Source: Stercorarius parasiticus (lineage: Eukaryota; Chordata; Aves; Charadriiformes; Stercorariidae). Taken from it: 64,000 nt of DNA. The DNA lies in contig VWZL01002560.1 of assembly GCA_013396915.1 (NCBI GenBank), forward strand, positions 84,888 through 148,887, read 5' to 3'. Position numbers and translations under genes: made by a program. The number at the start of each line of letters is the position of its first letter. Positions within the stretch are counted from its first letter, which is position 1. The notes under the pieces are model-generated. The model saw nothing but the letters and a program-made list of their open reading frames with translations, made no database searches and was not told where the DNA came from. Positions 49,801 to 57,375 of this stretch are shown here, piece by piece.

Positions 49801-51013
49801 TTGGGAATGCTAATGGCCCAGAACAGAGCCAGAAGTGTTCTCACAAGCATGGTGGATGATTGAGTATTTGGTGCTTGGATTCACTACGTGGGCCTCTTTT
49901 ACTTATAATATAGATGTGTTCCTGGAATTTAAGCCCAAATAATTCATATGTTTCTGTAGCAGTAGAAAAAAAAAGACAGGAGTGTCATCTGTTGGGTGTT
50001 GGATTCGTGATGGAGCTCGGATCAATCATTAACAGGTTCTAAGAAAGGTGTCAAAACTCAGTAGTAATTTCTTCTATCAAAAAGAAACCAATGGTGTTGG
50101 TTTTGTAGAAGGAAAGTGAAAAATCTTTTCTTGAGGAATAGTTGCTTGTCCTGTTTATGTGTGAAATCGTTTGGTGTACCTGCAAAAGCTGTCCAGACAG
50201 TGCACTTGAAATCTCCCTGTAGCTACAAGGAATGAAACTGAGGGGGCTCCTTAGACCTTTGACATGGATTGACTGGAGCCATGTTTTAGGTACCATGGTT
50301 TGGATAAGACCGTAAATAATATCATTGCTGTGTTGATAGTCGCAAGTAAGTAGCCCCGAGGTGAGGGCATAGGTGCAGAGTGAGAGAATGGTGGCTGCAG
50401 AGTGGTTTTTATGATGTGCCATGCAATCTGGTTTTTCCTTTGCAAACTCTTAAGCTCTTGTGAAGTGCAGCAAAATCTCAGTTTCCATTTAGAAGCAAGT
50501 GTCAGTTGTGTGAGAATGATCACCTTGAAAACAGGTGCCCTGACATTCAAGAACCAGAATTCTCTTAAATGCCTTGATTTAGGAGTGACGGGGCAGGTCC
50601 TGATTTTGAATGATAAGTGTCAATAGTAGAGGGAGCGTTTCTGTACTGTTGTATCCTCAGTTGGTATCATTGCTTAGTAATGCTTAATGAAGTGGCTGTT
50701 CCAAATCACACCATCGGACAAGCCCATCCCAAACTCCTCTGTGACCAGAAGAAAGAGTTAAGACTGAGTGCCATGCTCAGCTTCCTGAACTGTACTGATG
50801 CTAGACTTGCTTTTTAAAGGATATAGCTGCTAGTATGGTTGCTCAGGAATGACCTATTTACACCAGGTTCTGTCTTAACAACTGTACTTTGAATGCATTT
50901 TGTTATTTTCTTGTTACTCAGAACTAGTCCTTAATATATTTAATATTTTCAGTGCCCTACAGATACCAAAGCAACGTTTGGGGTCCACCTTAAAGTAGTA
51001 GGAGACTGGACAG
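4803..51013 (+). CDS. NOX4: NOX4, NADPH oxidase 4 (partial; exons 2-12)
   Basis: NOX4 is a membrane flavocytochrome that passes electrons from cytosolic NADPH through FAD and two haems to oxygen, releasing mainly hydrogen peroxide. It works with p22phox (CYBA) and is largely controlled by its expression level. Eleven exons are visible: 4803-4898, 13634-13744, 14794-14878, 15540-15637, 17702-17729, 20874-20946, 25420-25500, 30660-30888, 32983-33147, 33296-33358 and 50953-51013. They total 1090 bases, have GT/AG boundaries, and the phases agree. Numbering assumes a 19-residue exon 1. Haem ligands are His105 and His119 in TM3 and His194 and His207 in TM5, with spacings of 14 and 13 as in the family. 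The E-loop has His222, Cys226 and Cys274. The FAD motif HPFT begins at His356. Exon 1 and roughly the last 195 residues, including the NADPH sites, are outside the readable window. The E-loop, long and bearing the NOX4-type Cys pair, separates it from NOX1-3. Confidence 0.96.
6138..6228. repeat. Ancient palindromic interspersed relic
   Basis: The ends are imperfectly complementary: GGGCCAGATTGTCAGCTGGT at the left and, on the other strand of the right end, GGCCAGGTGATGAGCTGGT. The arrangement resembles a short palindromic element common in turtle and bird genomes, recalled from memory. A related copy is at 27645-27725. The family name is not certain. Confidence 0.4.
7698..7856 (+). repeat. 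CR1 LINE 3' fragment
   Basis: A degraded CR1 3' end. It contains the block around CTTGGAGGTTTTCAAAAACT, then GGTCTCTTCCAACCAGAAT and the tail ATTCTGTGATTATATGATTCT-like repeat. It is 5' truncated, as is usual for CR1. It lies in the same orientation as NOX4, in intron 2, and has no coding capacity. Confidence 0.8.
8809..8860. repeat. Possible ancient amniote repeat relic
   Basis: The segment opens with GGCCAAATTCTGCTTTCATT, which resembles the start of an old amniote interspersed repeat I recall from reptile and bird genomes. No flanking duplication or terminal structure is visible. Low confidence. Confidence 0.25.
10772..10870 (+). repeat. CR1 LINE 3' end, left arm of an inverted pair
   Basis: A short CR1 3' end with the diagnostic core GGACTAGATGGCCTTTAAAG and GGTCCCTTCCAACCC, ending in an ATTCTATCATA tail. 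It is complementary along nearly its full length to the copy at 11243-11348, with about eight mismatches in about 98 bases by eye. Confidence 0.9.
11243..11348 (-). repeat. CR1 LINE 3' end, right arm of an inverted pair
   Basis: A CR1 3' end on the opposite strand, beginning with the tail TTCATAGAATCATAGAATCA and containing GGAAGGGACCTTTAAAGGCC. It faces the + strand copy at 10772-10870 across a spacer of about 370 bases, so the NOX4 pre-mRNA can fold into a hairpin of roughly 98 base pairs here. Confidence 0.9.
13634..13744 (+). CDS. NOX4: NOX4 exon 3 (TM2)
   Basis: This exon is 111 bases, phase 0 to 0, 37 codons (residues about 52-88). The acceptor is TTGTTCAG and the donor AAG|GTAAGT. It encodes the second transmembrane helix with [12 protein letters not shown] and LLPMCR, and ends LRGSQK at the cytosolic B-loop. 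These are family-typical NOX motifs. Confidence 0.97.
13745..14793 (+). other. NOX4: NOX4 intron 3
   Basis: This intron is 1.05 kb. It holds an exact 62-base tandem duplication starting about 156 bases after exon 3. The acceptor is TTCTCTTATTAG. No other feature is recognised. Confidence 0.85.
13901..14030. repeat. Exact 62-base tandem duplication
   Basis: Two complete and identical 62-base units start at 13901 and 13963, and a third partial copy (TTGAAG only) starts at 14025. The unit contains the segment TTGGCATTGTCTGGTTTGAT. Lack of divergence means a recent duplication, or an assembly duplication. Confidence 0.95.
14794..14878 (+). CDS. NOX4: NOX4 exon 4 (B-loop, TM3)
   Basis: This exon is 85 bases, phase 0 to 1 (residues about 89-116 plus the first base of 117), with donor TCAG|GTGAGA. 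It encodes the basic B-loop ([12 protein letters not shown]) and then TM3, with haem-ligand candidate His105 in KTFHVTCG. The second TM3 histidine follows in exon 5. Confidence 0.96.
14879..15539 (+). other. NOX4: NOX4 intron 4
   Basis: This intron is 661 bases. The 3' end has a strong pyrimidine tract (CTCTTTTTTTTTTTAG). No repeat or exon is recognised. Confidence 0.85.
15540..15637 (+). CDS. NOX4: NOX4 exon 5 (TM3 end, extracytosolic C-loop)
   Basis: This exon is 98 bases, phase 1 to 0 (residues about 117-149), with donor GAG|GTGAGC. It opens with LHVAAHLVN, giving His119, which lies 14 residues after His105 as in the haem-binding pattern. Sequons N-F-S at about 129 and N-Y-S at about 133 lie in the extracytosolic loop; human NOX4 is glycosylated near the second. 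Confidence 0.96.
15960..16036 (+). repeat. CR1 LINE 3' fragment
   Basis: A short diverged CR1 3' end: GGTTGGAGTAGATGATTG, then GGTCCCTTCCGACTGAAA and a TCTATATTCTATTCT tail. It is non-coding and 5' truncated. Confidence 0.75.
16560..16725 (-). repeat. tRNA-derived SINE-like relic, possibly dimeric
   Basis: On the - strand there are two successive tRNA-like stretches. The first (about 16675-16725) reads TTAGACCACTC and later GAGTTCAATCC, a B-box-like end. The second (about 16575-16655) reads AATAGCTCCGTGATTAGATC and later GACCTTGGTTGTTGGTCC. Both match the A-box and B-box spacing of tRNA-derived elements with substitutions. It is not a functional tRNA: the arms do not pair well. Confidence 0.4.
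17702..17729 (+). CDS. NOX4: NOX4 exon 6 (28-base exon)
   Basis: Only 28 bases, phase 0 to 1, encoding DPRKLLFAT (residues about 150-158) plus one base. The acceptor is TTTTTCAG and the donor CCG|GTAAGT. Skipping it would break the frame. The residues are close to human NOX4, where I recall an equally small exon at this point. Confidence 0.95.
17730..20873 (+). other. NOX4: NOX4 intron 6
   Basis: This intron is 3.1 kb with no coding exon. A small direct repeat (AGGCAAAGGTCCT twice) lies near 18256-18289. No transposable element is recognised with confidence. It ends TGTCTGTTTTAG. Confidence 0.8.
20874..20946 (+). CDS. NOX4: NOX4 exon 7 (TM4)
   Basis: This exon is 73 bases, phase 1 to 2 (residues about 159-182 plus two bases). 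It encodes the conserved PGLTG turn and the fourth transmembrane helix ([14 protein letters not shown]), ending STYAIR across the junction. The donor is CAG|GTAAGA. Confidence 0.96.
20947..25419 (+). other. NOX4: NOX4 intron 7
   Basis: This intron is 4.5 kb. It holds an old CR1 relic at 23540-23830. Nothing else is recognised. It ends TTATTCTTTTCAG. Confidence 0.8.
23540..23830 (+). repeat. Old CR1-like LINE relic
   Basis: The blocks TTGGAGAATATGCTTTATGG, AGAGGTTCAAGGATCTCCAT and AACTGGCTGGAAGATGACAT follow the order of the 3' end of the CR1 reverse transcriptase frame as found in old amniote CR1 copies, recalled from memory. It has indels and no long frame. Confidence 0.55.
25420..25500 (+). 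CDS. NOX4: NOX4 exon 8 (TM5, haem histidines)
   Basis: This exon is 81 bases, phase 2 to 2 (residues about 183-209). It encodes [16 protein letters not shown] and ends LHVSG across the junction. His194 and His207 are 13 residues apart, matching the second haem-ligand pair of NOX proteins. The donor is TGG|GTAAGT. Confidence 0.97.
26440..26700 (-). repeat. Old CR1/L2-like LINE relic
   Basis: The block CTCCCTCGGCAATCTGTTCC, followed by TTCAGAGTATTTTTCATGTC, is the reverse complement of a region near the 3' end of CR1-type elements. It is strongly diverged with no open frame. Confidence 0.5.
27645..27725. repeat. Ancient palindromic interspersed relic
   Basis: It starts GCCCGATCCTCAGCTGATCC and ends with GGCTCATAGGAGCTGAGAG, whose reverse complement partly repeats the start. 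It looks like the same old palindromic family as 6138-6228. Identification is by pattern and memory only. Confidence 0.4.
29296..30065 (-). mobile_element. 5'-truncated CR1 LINE, antisense to NOX4
   Basis: About 770 bases of a well preserved CR1 LINE on the - strand. The 3' end starts at the ATTATAGAGTCGTTTAGGTT tail, and the element extends to a 5' truncation near 30065. It carries the end of the CR1 reverse transcriptase frame: an open stretch of 141 codons at 29374-29799 with [13 protein letters not shown], then [11 protein letters not shown], then [12 protein letters not shown]. Further upstream the frame is broken (29738-30041 is read in other frames). CR1 elements copy by target-primed reverse transcription; this copy lacks the endonuclease and the catalytic reverse transcriptase core, so it cannot move itself. 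Confidence 0.92.
29374..29799 (-). pseudogene. CR1 ORF2 C-terminal remnant
   Basis: An open frame of 141 codons matching the C-terminal tail of the CR1 polyprotein after the reverse transcriptase core, ending [10 protein letters not shown]. The sequence features are [13 protein letters not shown] at the start, a basic middle, and the [13 protein letters not shown] segment. The frame upstream is disrupted, and no promoter is evident. Its openness reflects a young copy rather than selection, which is an inference. Confidence 0.85.
30660..30888 (+). CDS. NOX4: NOX4 exon 9 (E-loop)
   Basis: This exon is 229 bases, phase 2 to 0 (residues about 210-286), and encodes the long extracytosolic E-loop that distinguishes NOX4. 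It has LKYQTNL, then HPPGC with His222 and Cys226, sequons N230-K-T and N236-M-T, and ICSEEP with Cys274. In human NOX4 the matching histidine and two cysteines favour hydrogen peroxide over superoxide output. By my count from memory the loop is four residues longer than human, the extra residues lying before the second cysteine. The donor GAG|GTCTGT is the weakest in the gene. The end is fixed by homology, since PE joins TWFWISGP of exon 10. Confidence 0.93.
30889..32982 (+). other. NOX4: NOX4 intron 9
   Basis: This intron is 2.1 kb. The exon 9 frame stays open into it for 57 codons, to a stop at 31060-31062. A T-rich and (ATT)n(GTT)n microsatellite lies at 31644-31689. No transposable element is recognised. 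It ends GTTCTTCCATAG. Confidence 0.8.
31644..31689. repeat. Poly(T)-(ATT)n-(GTT)n microsatellite
   Basis: A T run followed by ATT and then about six GTT units. A simple repeat of likely variable length. Confidence 0.9.
32983..33147 (+). CDS. NOX4: NOX4 exon 10 (TM6, start of FAD domain)
   Basis: This exon is 165 bases, phase 0 to 0, 55 codons (residues about 287-341). It encodes TM6 ([15 protein letters not shown]) and then the cytosolic [11 protein letters not shown], the first strand of the ferredoxin-reductase-type domain, ending FKARPGQ. The donor is CAG|GTGAGT. An internal GAA|GTAAGG at 33113-33121 resembles a donor, but using it would shift the frame. Confidence 0.97.
33148..33295 (+). 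other. NOX4: NOX4 intron 10 (148 bases)
   Basis: The shortest intron seen in the gene, between GTGAGT and TTTGTTTCAG. It is AT-rich and contains no repeat. Confidence 0.9.
33296..33358 (+). CDS. NOX4: NOX4 exon 11 (FAD-binding HPFT motif)
   Basis: This exon is 63 bases, phase 0 to 0, 21 codons (residues about 342-362), bounded by TTTCAG and GTAAGA. It encodes [23 protein letters not shown] is the FAD isoalloxazine-contacting motif conserved in all NOX enzymes. Confidence 0.97.
33601..33622. repeat. (AAAT)n microsatellite
   Basis: A short run of AAAT-type units. Confidence 0.85.
35481..35585. repeat. Diverged tandem duplication, period about 54
   Basis: Two stretches beginning GCAATTTCCACTCATGCACA and GCAATTTCTGTTCGCGCTCA are similar over about 45 bases and lie about 54 bases apart. 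It looks like an old duplication. Confidence 0.4.
36055..36212 (+). repeat. CR1 LINE 3' end
   Basis: A clear CR1 3' end: GGTGGAGTCTCCGTCTCTGG, GGACTAGATGATCTCTGAAG, GTCCCTTCCAACGCC and an ACTCTGTGACA terminus. It is 5' truncated and in the NOX4 sense orientation. Confidence 0.9.
36951..37385 (-). mobile_element. 5'-truncated CR1 LINE, antisense
   Basis: It begins with the reverse-strand tail TCACAGAATCACAGAATGGT and continues through TTCTCCAGGTTGAACAGTCC and AACTGGACACAGTGCTCCAG, typical of the 3' untranslated region and C-terminal coding end of CR1. The reading frame is broken. It faces the + copy at 36055-36212 about 740 bases away. Confidence 0.88.
38265..38287. repeat. Poly(T) run
   Basis: About 23 consecutive T. 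No flanking retrocopy body is recognised. Confidence 0.9.
43410..43468 (+). repeat. CR1 LINE terminal fragment
   Basis: ACTTGGATGATCCTGATGGG, then TTCCTTCAAACTTG and the ATTCTGTGATTCT tail identify a CR1 3' terminus. Confidence 0.75.
43938..43985 (+). repeat. Old CR1 terminal fragment
   Basis: GTTAGACCCCAGATGACCAG, then AATGATCCTTCTTGGCTCTG resembles the 3' end of old CR1 copies. Short and diverged. Confidence 0.5.
47184..48184 (+). mobile_element. Decayed, internally deleted CR1 LINE
   Basis: About 1 kb of CR1 in the sense orientation. Pieces of the reverse transcriptase are visible: a stretch translating as [13 protein letters not shown] residues near 47225, then [13 protein letters not shown] residues (GTACCTCAGGGCTCTATACT) near 47370. 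It jumps to FANGTKLG where the family has a catalytic FADD box, so sequence between is deleted and the catalytic aspartates are lost. The C-terminal part ([14 protein letters not shown] near 47650) follows, and the 3' tail ends CCTACGATTCATGA. Many stops and frameshifts mean it is dead. Confidence 0.88.
48470..48905 (-). mobile_element. Decayed CR1 LINE, antisense
   Basis: It reads on the - strand towards its 3' end near 48475. Recognisable blocks are GAAGAGGCCTCTGGAGATCA, TTCTTATATCCAGATGAAAT and TTGGTGGCCCTTCACTGGAC, all CR1-type. It lies tail-to-tail with the + copy ending at 48184, separated by about 290 bases. No intact frame. Confidence 0.85.
50953..51013 (+). CDS. NOX4: NOX4 exon 12 (FAD domain)
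   Basis: This exon is 61 bases, phase 0 to 1 (residues about 363-382 plus one base), bounded by ATATTTTCAG and ACAG|GTATGT. It encodes [20 protein letters not shown], continuing the FAD-binding barrel after HPFT. It is the last exon I can find; the next should start by completing a Glu codon. Confidence 0.97.
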
Positions 51014-53309
51014 GTATGTAGAAAAACAATTCCTTTTCAGAGACAAATACCTTTACTTGAACTGTTACCCCTTTCTGGCTTCAGCACGATTGTACCTTTG
51101 TTGTGGTGTATTCTCACTAGAGATCATTCGTGCTTGTTTTCCCAAAGTTCTTTTTATTACACTCTTGATGCAACCCCTGCTTTATTACGTACGTTTCTTC
51201 AGCTAACATGTTCTTCCAACTACTAACAGATCTTCTGATTGAAATGTAATAATTTTCAGTGCTCTTCATTCCTCCCTCTTTTTCTTATTTTTTGGTAGCC
51301 TGCTGCCCCTGTGCAGTGCCTCTGTGCATAGTAGTGTCTGCAGAAATGCTGAAATGTGCAGCTCCCAGATAAGCGGATTTTGATGCCAGCAGTCTGGATG
51401 GCTGCCAGGTTAATTAACGCCTATGGTACACTGAGATTACAGGTTGCTTTCATGTTCTTCCATGCTCTTCCATTGCTCTTTGAATGTCCTCCAGACCAAG
51501 GGTGTAAGCCAGGATTCCCTGCAGAGGAGAATGGTAATTTGCTGCTCCCTGTGACAGTTGTATACTCAAACGATAGTTGTCATTATTCCTTGGCGGCTGA
51601 CTTTCTTCTTGCTTAGCATAGCATTTCCTTGTAAGGAAGACGAATACACACCACCATCTTGTTCATTTCTTATGAAGGAATGTTTTCCATGTTAATTTGT
51701 ATCGGCTCGTGTTTTTGTGGAACTGAGTCAAATGAGTTTGTTGCCCTAAAAGGGATTAGACCAATTTGGGGAGAATTAAGTCCATGAATGTCTAGAACTT
51801 GTCGGTCGTGCTGCATACTTGGCTGTGGAAGTTGCTGGAACTTTAACAGGCAAAGGTTGTGAGGGCAATGCCATATGCACATATGCTCCACAATCACCCT
51901 GATTTTTTGTTCTTGCTTGAAGTATAGAATTTTAGCCATATAGAGCCAGATTATGGGACTAATTAGCCTCAGGTCTGCTCCAGTATGATGGCTCTTGTTG
52001 TTAAGCATCATTCCTGCCTGGGAGTGAACAGTAGGCTACTGGGACAAGTCAGGTGGAGAAGTACGAGCTAAATGAGTTTTCCAAAAGAAGTGGCATCTTT
52101 GAAGTTTTCTGACTTCTTCTGTGGGGTGAATTTCTCTCTGTTAGCATTTAAATGTTATTCTCCCACCTCAATATCTATATTCTCCACTGAGAGGCAGGTC
52201 TGCCTAGGTAGGACTGTATGGGATTCAGGATGCTGTCACATTACACAGACCATTTGTTCTATGACTTTTGCTAAACAGAGATATCTCTCCCGGGTCAGAC
52301 AAGCTGTCAAAAAGCAGGTGGTTTACCCAACTCTTTATGCCACATCTGTGCCATGGAACCCTGTTCTCACTGAGTCCCTTAAGCCCTGTGACAATTAACG
52401 GTCTCTAATCCGCTGACTGTTTGAGGAAGGATTATTATATTTGCCACATTCCTTATAATCTTTCTTAAGCGTGCTCTAATGGCCTCTTCTGCAGGCAGGA
52501 TATTGGGCTGGAGGAGTTCTTATGTGCCATACTGTCATTTGAGCTCTTCTCATGACCTATTCTCTCAGCCTTTATCCTGTTTACCCAAATTCTCTTTTGT
52601 AACACTTTTTCACATTCCTGACAGTTTATGCCTGACACCAAAGAGAGTTAACAATTTATTTCAGAGAACTCAATTACAAGCCTCAATTAAAAGGATGCAA
52701 GAAGAGTGCAGATACGCTCTGAAATACAGAAAAGAAGAACCGGTTAGTTTGAGACATTTCTCCTCTTGCTGGCTTCAGCTCCTGCTGCCTGCACCTGGGA
52801 GATGTGGTGAAGGAACAATTTCCTGCCATTAGCTGTAAGGACTTGAGGAGGGATACACGCTGCTGGCAAACCAATTCTGCAAGTTACGCTTCAGGTCAGG
52901 TCTCTGACACTGAGTCGTGGCCTTAGTGACTTTGGTTTGTAGGTTGGGAAAGCAACTGCATGTCAAGAGGAAAGATAAGGCATAATAGAATTGTCAGCTC
53001 CCGATGAGAAGTTGCAGTTAATGGAAAGTCATTTCTTGCCCATATCCCGGTGCATATCGTTTTAGATATCCAATAGAAGAAGCAGCAAGAAGCGGCTTCT
53101 GAAAAAGGCAGTCACTCTATAAATAATTTTTTGCATAGGAACAGATATTTAGTGGATTTTCAGTCAATACTGTTATCTGCTTTTTAAAGCAATGATTTGA
53201 ATAATGAAAAACGTAGGACAGAAAAAGTAGGGAAGAGAGGAAGAAACCTCAGAAACAGTAGGTCTGAGACCTTTGCAAACCAAACAGTAATCCAGACCCC
53301 TAAGTGATG

Positions 53310-53375
53310 TGTTTCTTGCTCCATTGAAATCAAATGGTGCTACCTGAGCTTAGAAGAGCTGAGAACCTGACCTTC
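53310..53375. repeat. Possible ancient amniote repeat relic
   Basis: TTGCTCCATTGAAATCAAAT followed by GGTGCTACCTGAGCTTAGAA resembles the centre of an old amniote palindromic repeat (a CCATTGAAGTCAATGG-type core), recalled from memory. Low confidence. Confidence 0.25.
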
Positions 53376-56300
53376 TCAGAAGGAGATGTGGATAAAGGCA
53401 CAACATTCCCTCCCATTAGGTAGTCAGCGGCACCCTTTAGATGAATTTCCAATACAAATCTGAACTCTTTAATTTCTCGTCTGTGTTATGGTGGTATTAG
53501 TAACTGTGTTGTGCGTAGCTTTCACGTTCATCACAGAATGCAGAGACACACAGGCACTGGTATTGCTGTAAGTGCCCTCAGAGGCCTGTTTAGCAGATTC
53601 TTTCACCTGAAATCCTTCCCATGGCTCCGTTTGTACCTCTGACCTGTTCACGTGTCTAGTTTAGGATGAGATGAGCCATGCCCCAAGCATGCCTTTTCCT
53701 CTTCATTCTTCATAAGGAGAGTCTAGATACATACATAGCTACCTCAGAGGTGGTTAGTTTAGTTAATTGATGGTTAGGTGTGATTTTTCCCGTATAAAGA
53801 TTCCTAACGTGGGTTTTCCATCTTTTGCCATGTGCACTGGGTATTGTGAATAGTGGAACAGCTATTATAGACCTCCCTAAAGAATGGTTTTGTGATAATG
53901 TAATTACTGTCCTTGTGCTGACAAGCGACTACTTAAGTCAGCACTGATTGTATTAACAAAACGTTTTGTGGCATTGTGATGGCTCGTACTATTAATGCAG
54001 TTATTTCGTCGCATTACAGAGGTGAAACCTACAGCCGTAGACCACAGCTTAGTTAGTCTGTCAGGACTTAGACACCCAAGTAACAATGGGTTTAGAGTGG
54101 CCGATCTATGGTAATTGCAAATGTGAAGCCCTGCAGGTTGGGTTATCCCTGTGGCCCAGAGCTAAATTGTCATGTCTTCCTCTGCCGCTGCCCGGCAGTT
54201 ATTGTGGCTGAGCCGGTGTGTGGCAGCTTTAAACCCTATGGTAGCATTGCAGTCCCTCATGCACGGATCTGAGCTGGGAGATCCATGGATTAGCTAATAA
54301 GCTAATCTTTTTACTAACCTCCCCTCTAAACCTGTTTTGTTCTGCTTCTCTCATATCTCTGTGGTCACCTATTTCTGCTTCAGCTTGGAAAAAATTGTTG
54401 TTAGTATTTACAAAAGGGTTTTTGGAAAGTTTTTTTGTCCCACTTACTGTCTAGTTTGTCCTCAGCATTGTCATCTATCAGCCTTGTGCTTCCTCTGTCC
54501 TTGCTGCTGCCTCAAGTACTACTGCTTGTTTAGTTTCAAAGCTGACATTTCATCTGGCACCTCTGGAGGGAAAAAGAGAGGCCACGGGCCATGCCTCGTG
54601 TCCAACCACTTGACAGCAGCGAAAAAAACCCACGCGGCAGTGTATCAAGACAGTGTGTCTCATTCACTAGACAAATTTCAGGGTGCGAGACAGAAAGTGA
54701 TATTGATGATGCCGAAATAACAGACTTCTCAAGCCATGCGGCATGTTTTGTTGGAAAAACAAATACACAGCACTCAGAGGTGTTAAGGTGAACTGCACGC
54801 CTTAAGGCAATCAAACATTGCTGCTGTGTTGCAGTGTGGTGCTGGTACAAATTGATGTGGGACCGTGTTTAAAACACTGCTGCTGTTCTGCGCTCTGCAG
54901 TAGTTTTTATCTTGTAGTGACGTCCTCCTGCTGTGTCGTTGCGTGTGGTCCTGGAGACGTCCGCAAGGCCTGTCCACCATTCTGAGCAGCATGGTATTTA
55001 TTGTGGGGATGCCATAAGAGCACTTTAATAGCACCCGTTGAACCTGAGACTTCTGTCCTAGAGGTTATCGAATGTCGTGGCAGCAGGAGGTGGTGATGTG
55101 TGCGGGAGCTCTCCATCTGGAGCCAGAACATACAGATCATGGGATACCGATCTGCATCACCCTATAAACTCTAGGTCTGGTCAGAAAATACATATCTTTG
55201 CTTAATTCTTCCCGCTAGGGATGAGGATATGCACGGTCACTAGGTCATCTAGGTACTTATTTTGAATTATGTGAATTTTTGTCAGATATTGTCATAGTCC
55301 TTTTTCTGGAAGGTCCAGACTTGGAGCAGGAAGTTTCAGGGGAAAACAAACGTTTTTCAGTTAAAAACAACAATTTTCCAGAACATGGCAAATGTATGAA
55401 AGCATGGATCTTGTTCAACTCCTTGTGGACTAAAACCTCAGACAGCAAAGAGCACACACCCCAGATTTCTTAGTTTTAAACAGATAAAAATTTTCAGGCA
55501 GTTCTTTGGGATTTTGGAGGCTGACTAAGGATTTTCTGCATGCTCACCAGAAGAAAATAAACGTACCTTTTTAGTGTCTCTGAAGGAAGAATGATCTAAA
55601 CTTGCTGGGCTGGGAGGGTTTGTCAAATTGTTCAGGAGTATCTACGTGAGCTTGCTAAGCCCTTTGCAGCTCCTGGTTTAGAGAGGGCCTGAAGCATCCC
55701 AAGGCTCACTGTGCATTGCTGCACTTAGATGGAATTTTTCAGCAAGCGTAGGAGCTAGCAAAGAAGCAATAACCCCGGGGACAGTTCTAGAGATATTGAA
55801 GTAGTGGATCATTCAGTCAGTATCTACTATATTCTTAGTGGATCTTGATTCAGACTGGAGGAATGTGTGAAGCAGAAGATGGCAAGAAGGAATAATAAGA
55901 CTACAAAGTCTGCCTGCAGGATGTGACAAGGTTGCCCCAGGATCACTATAGCTGCTACTGAGTTTCTTTAAAAATACCTAGTCACTGGTGATGAACAGTT
56001 GGTCAACTCTTTTGCTATTACCTCAAGCTCTGTTTGATTTGGGCCTTTTTCATTCCATAGTAACATGTATTTAGTTATTCCATGGGATTCCTGGCAGGGT
56101 GTAAAGGCGTTAATGATGTGGTACTGTCAGTAGTTCCAGCAAAATCAGTGTGTGGTTTTGGAAGCTGAAGACAGAGATGGAATAGACGTTATTTTCCCCT
56201 GTTAGATTTTGTGTCTACCAATTCTTATGTTACCAGTGAATCCTACTTAGACTTCGGAGGAGGATATCAGAATTGTATGCTACAAAGGTTTAATTGTGTT

Positions 56301-57227
56301 TCTTTTTATATAATTTGACATTAGTAATAAAAATAATACCGTTGCATTACTGAGAAGTTAAAATACCTTAACAATATAATTAGCCACATTGTGCCGTAAG
56401 GAGTACTATTTTTATTCTTCATTGCCATTAATGTTCATTAATTATCCTATTTATGACTGCAAACAAGCTCAATAGAAGACAGGATTAAGAGAATGGAGCA
56501 AAAGAAGGAGAACAGATTTAGTTCACTGGCTCAAAGCTGAGAGCCCCTTTCCTCTGATTAAAGAATTAATGCTGAAGGTGAACACATCTGAAGTTTTGGC
56601 TCCAGACCTCGATTGTTTCACATTAGTTGAACTCCAGCTGACTTAGTACCAAAACCAATGTAACTTGAGTCAACTCCGATTTGAACAGTTAATGAGTTTT
56701 ATCTCTACAGGGAAAAAAGATTTTTAGGTGACAAAAGGAGTAGGACTTCCTACTCTGAAGTCCTTTCTTCATGCATTCTGTTATTTGTAAACTTCCACGT
56801 TTTTGCATATCCCAGGCTCTTTTTAATCATTTAATGATTATAGAAAATGACATGGCCGAATGATGTAAATTATTTATACAATACACACAAGATGTGTGGA
56901 TGTTGCTGGAGTTAAGAACTGATCCAAGAATACAAGGTTGAAGGATTCCTTGCTGTGCCTCGGAAGTTTTGAGTACCCTCATGAACTGAACTACAGGAAT
57001 GAAGCCCATGGAGCACATGAACATGTGGCAGCTGATGGGATCTAAGTGAATGTAGTGAAGAAAAGCAAAAAGCTACTTTCTACTTTGAAAATAGAATCAC
57101 AAGATAGAAAAGCTCTAGGGCATGTATCTCGGTGGACTGCCAGGCAAATTTCTGGGTTTGTAATCACTACTTGTACGCTGTGTTTGCCTATTTAAGAAAG
57201 CAAAGTTCCTGTCCTGGAATTGCCTGT

Positions 57228-57375
57228 GTTTCACCATTTTTCTGTTAATCTTTGCTTAGGGAAGCAAATCTTTGCTTAGTTTCACCATTTTTCAGTTAAT
57301 CTTTGCTTAGGGAAGAAAATCTTTGCTGAGTTTCACCATTTTTCTGTTAACCTTTGCTTAGGGATGCTTAGGGAA
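57228..57375. repeat. 51-base tandem repeat, about three copies
   Basis: Units start at 57228, 57279 and 57330, each beginning GTTTCACCATTTTTC and containing CTTTGCTTAGGGA. The copies differ at a few bases and the third changes near its end. It is a small minisatellite within intron 12. Confidence 0.95.

Larger units (their letters stand above)
33359..50952 (+). other. NOX4: NOX4 intron 11 (17.6 kb)
   Basis: The largest intron fully in view. It carries CR1 copies at 36055-36212, 36951-37385, 43410-43468, 43938-43985, 47184-48184 and 48470-48905. It also has a diverged tandem duplication near 35481-35585, long T runs at 38265-38287 and 39541-39556, and a 48-base direct repeat at 43294 and 43996. 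A single unresolved base is at 44760. The longest open frames here (for example 42971-43486 on + and 49195-49620 on -) show no recognisable protein. Remaining stretches show nothing I can name. Confidence 0.8.
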
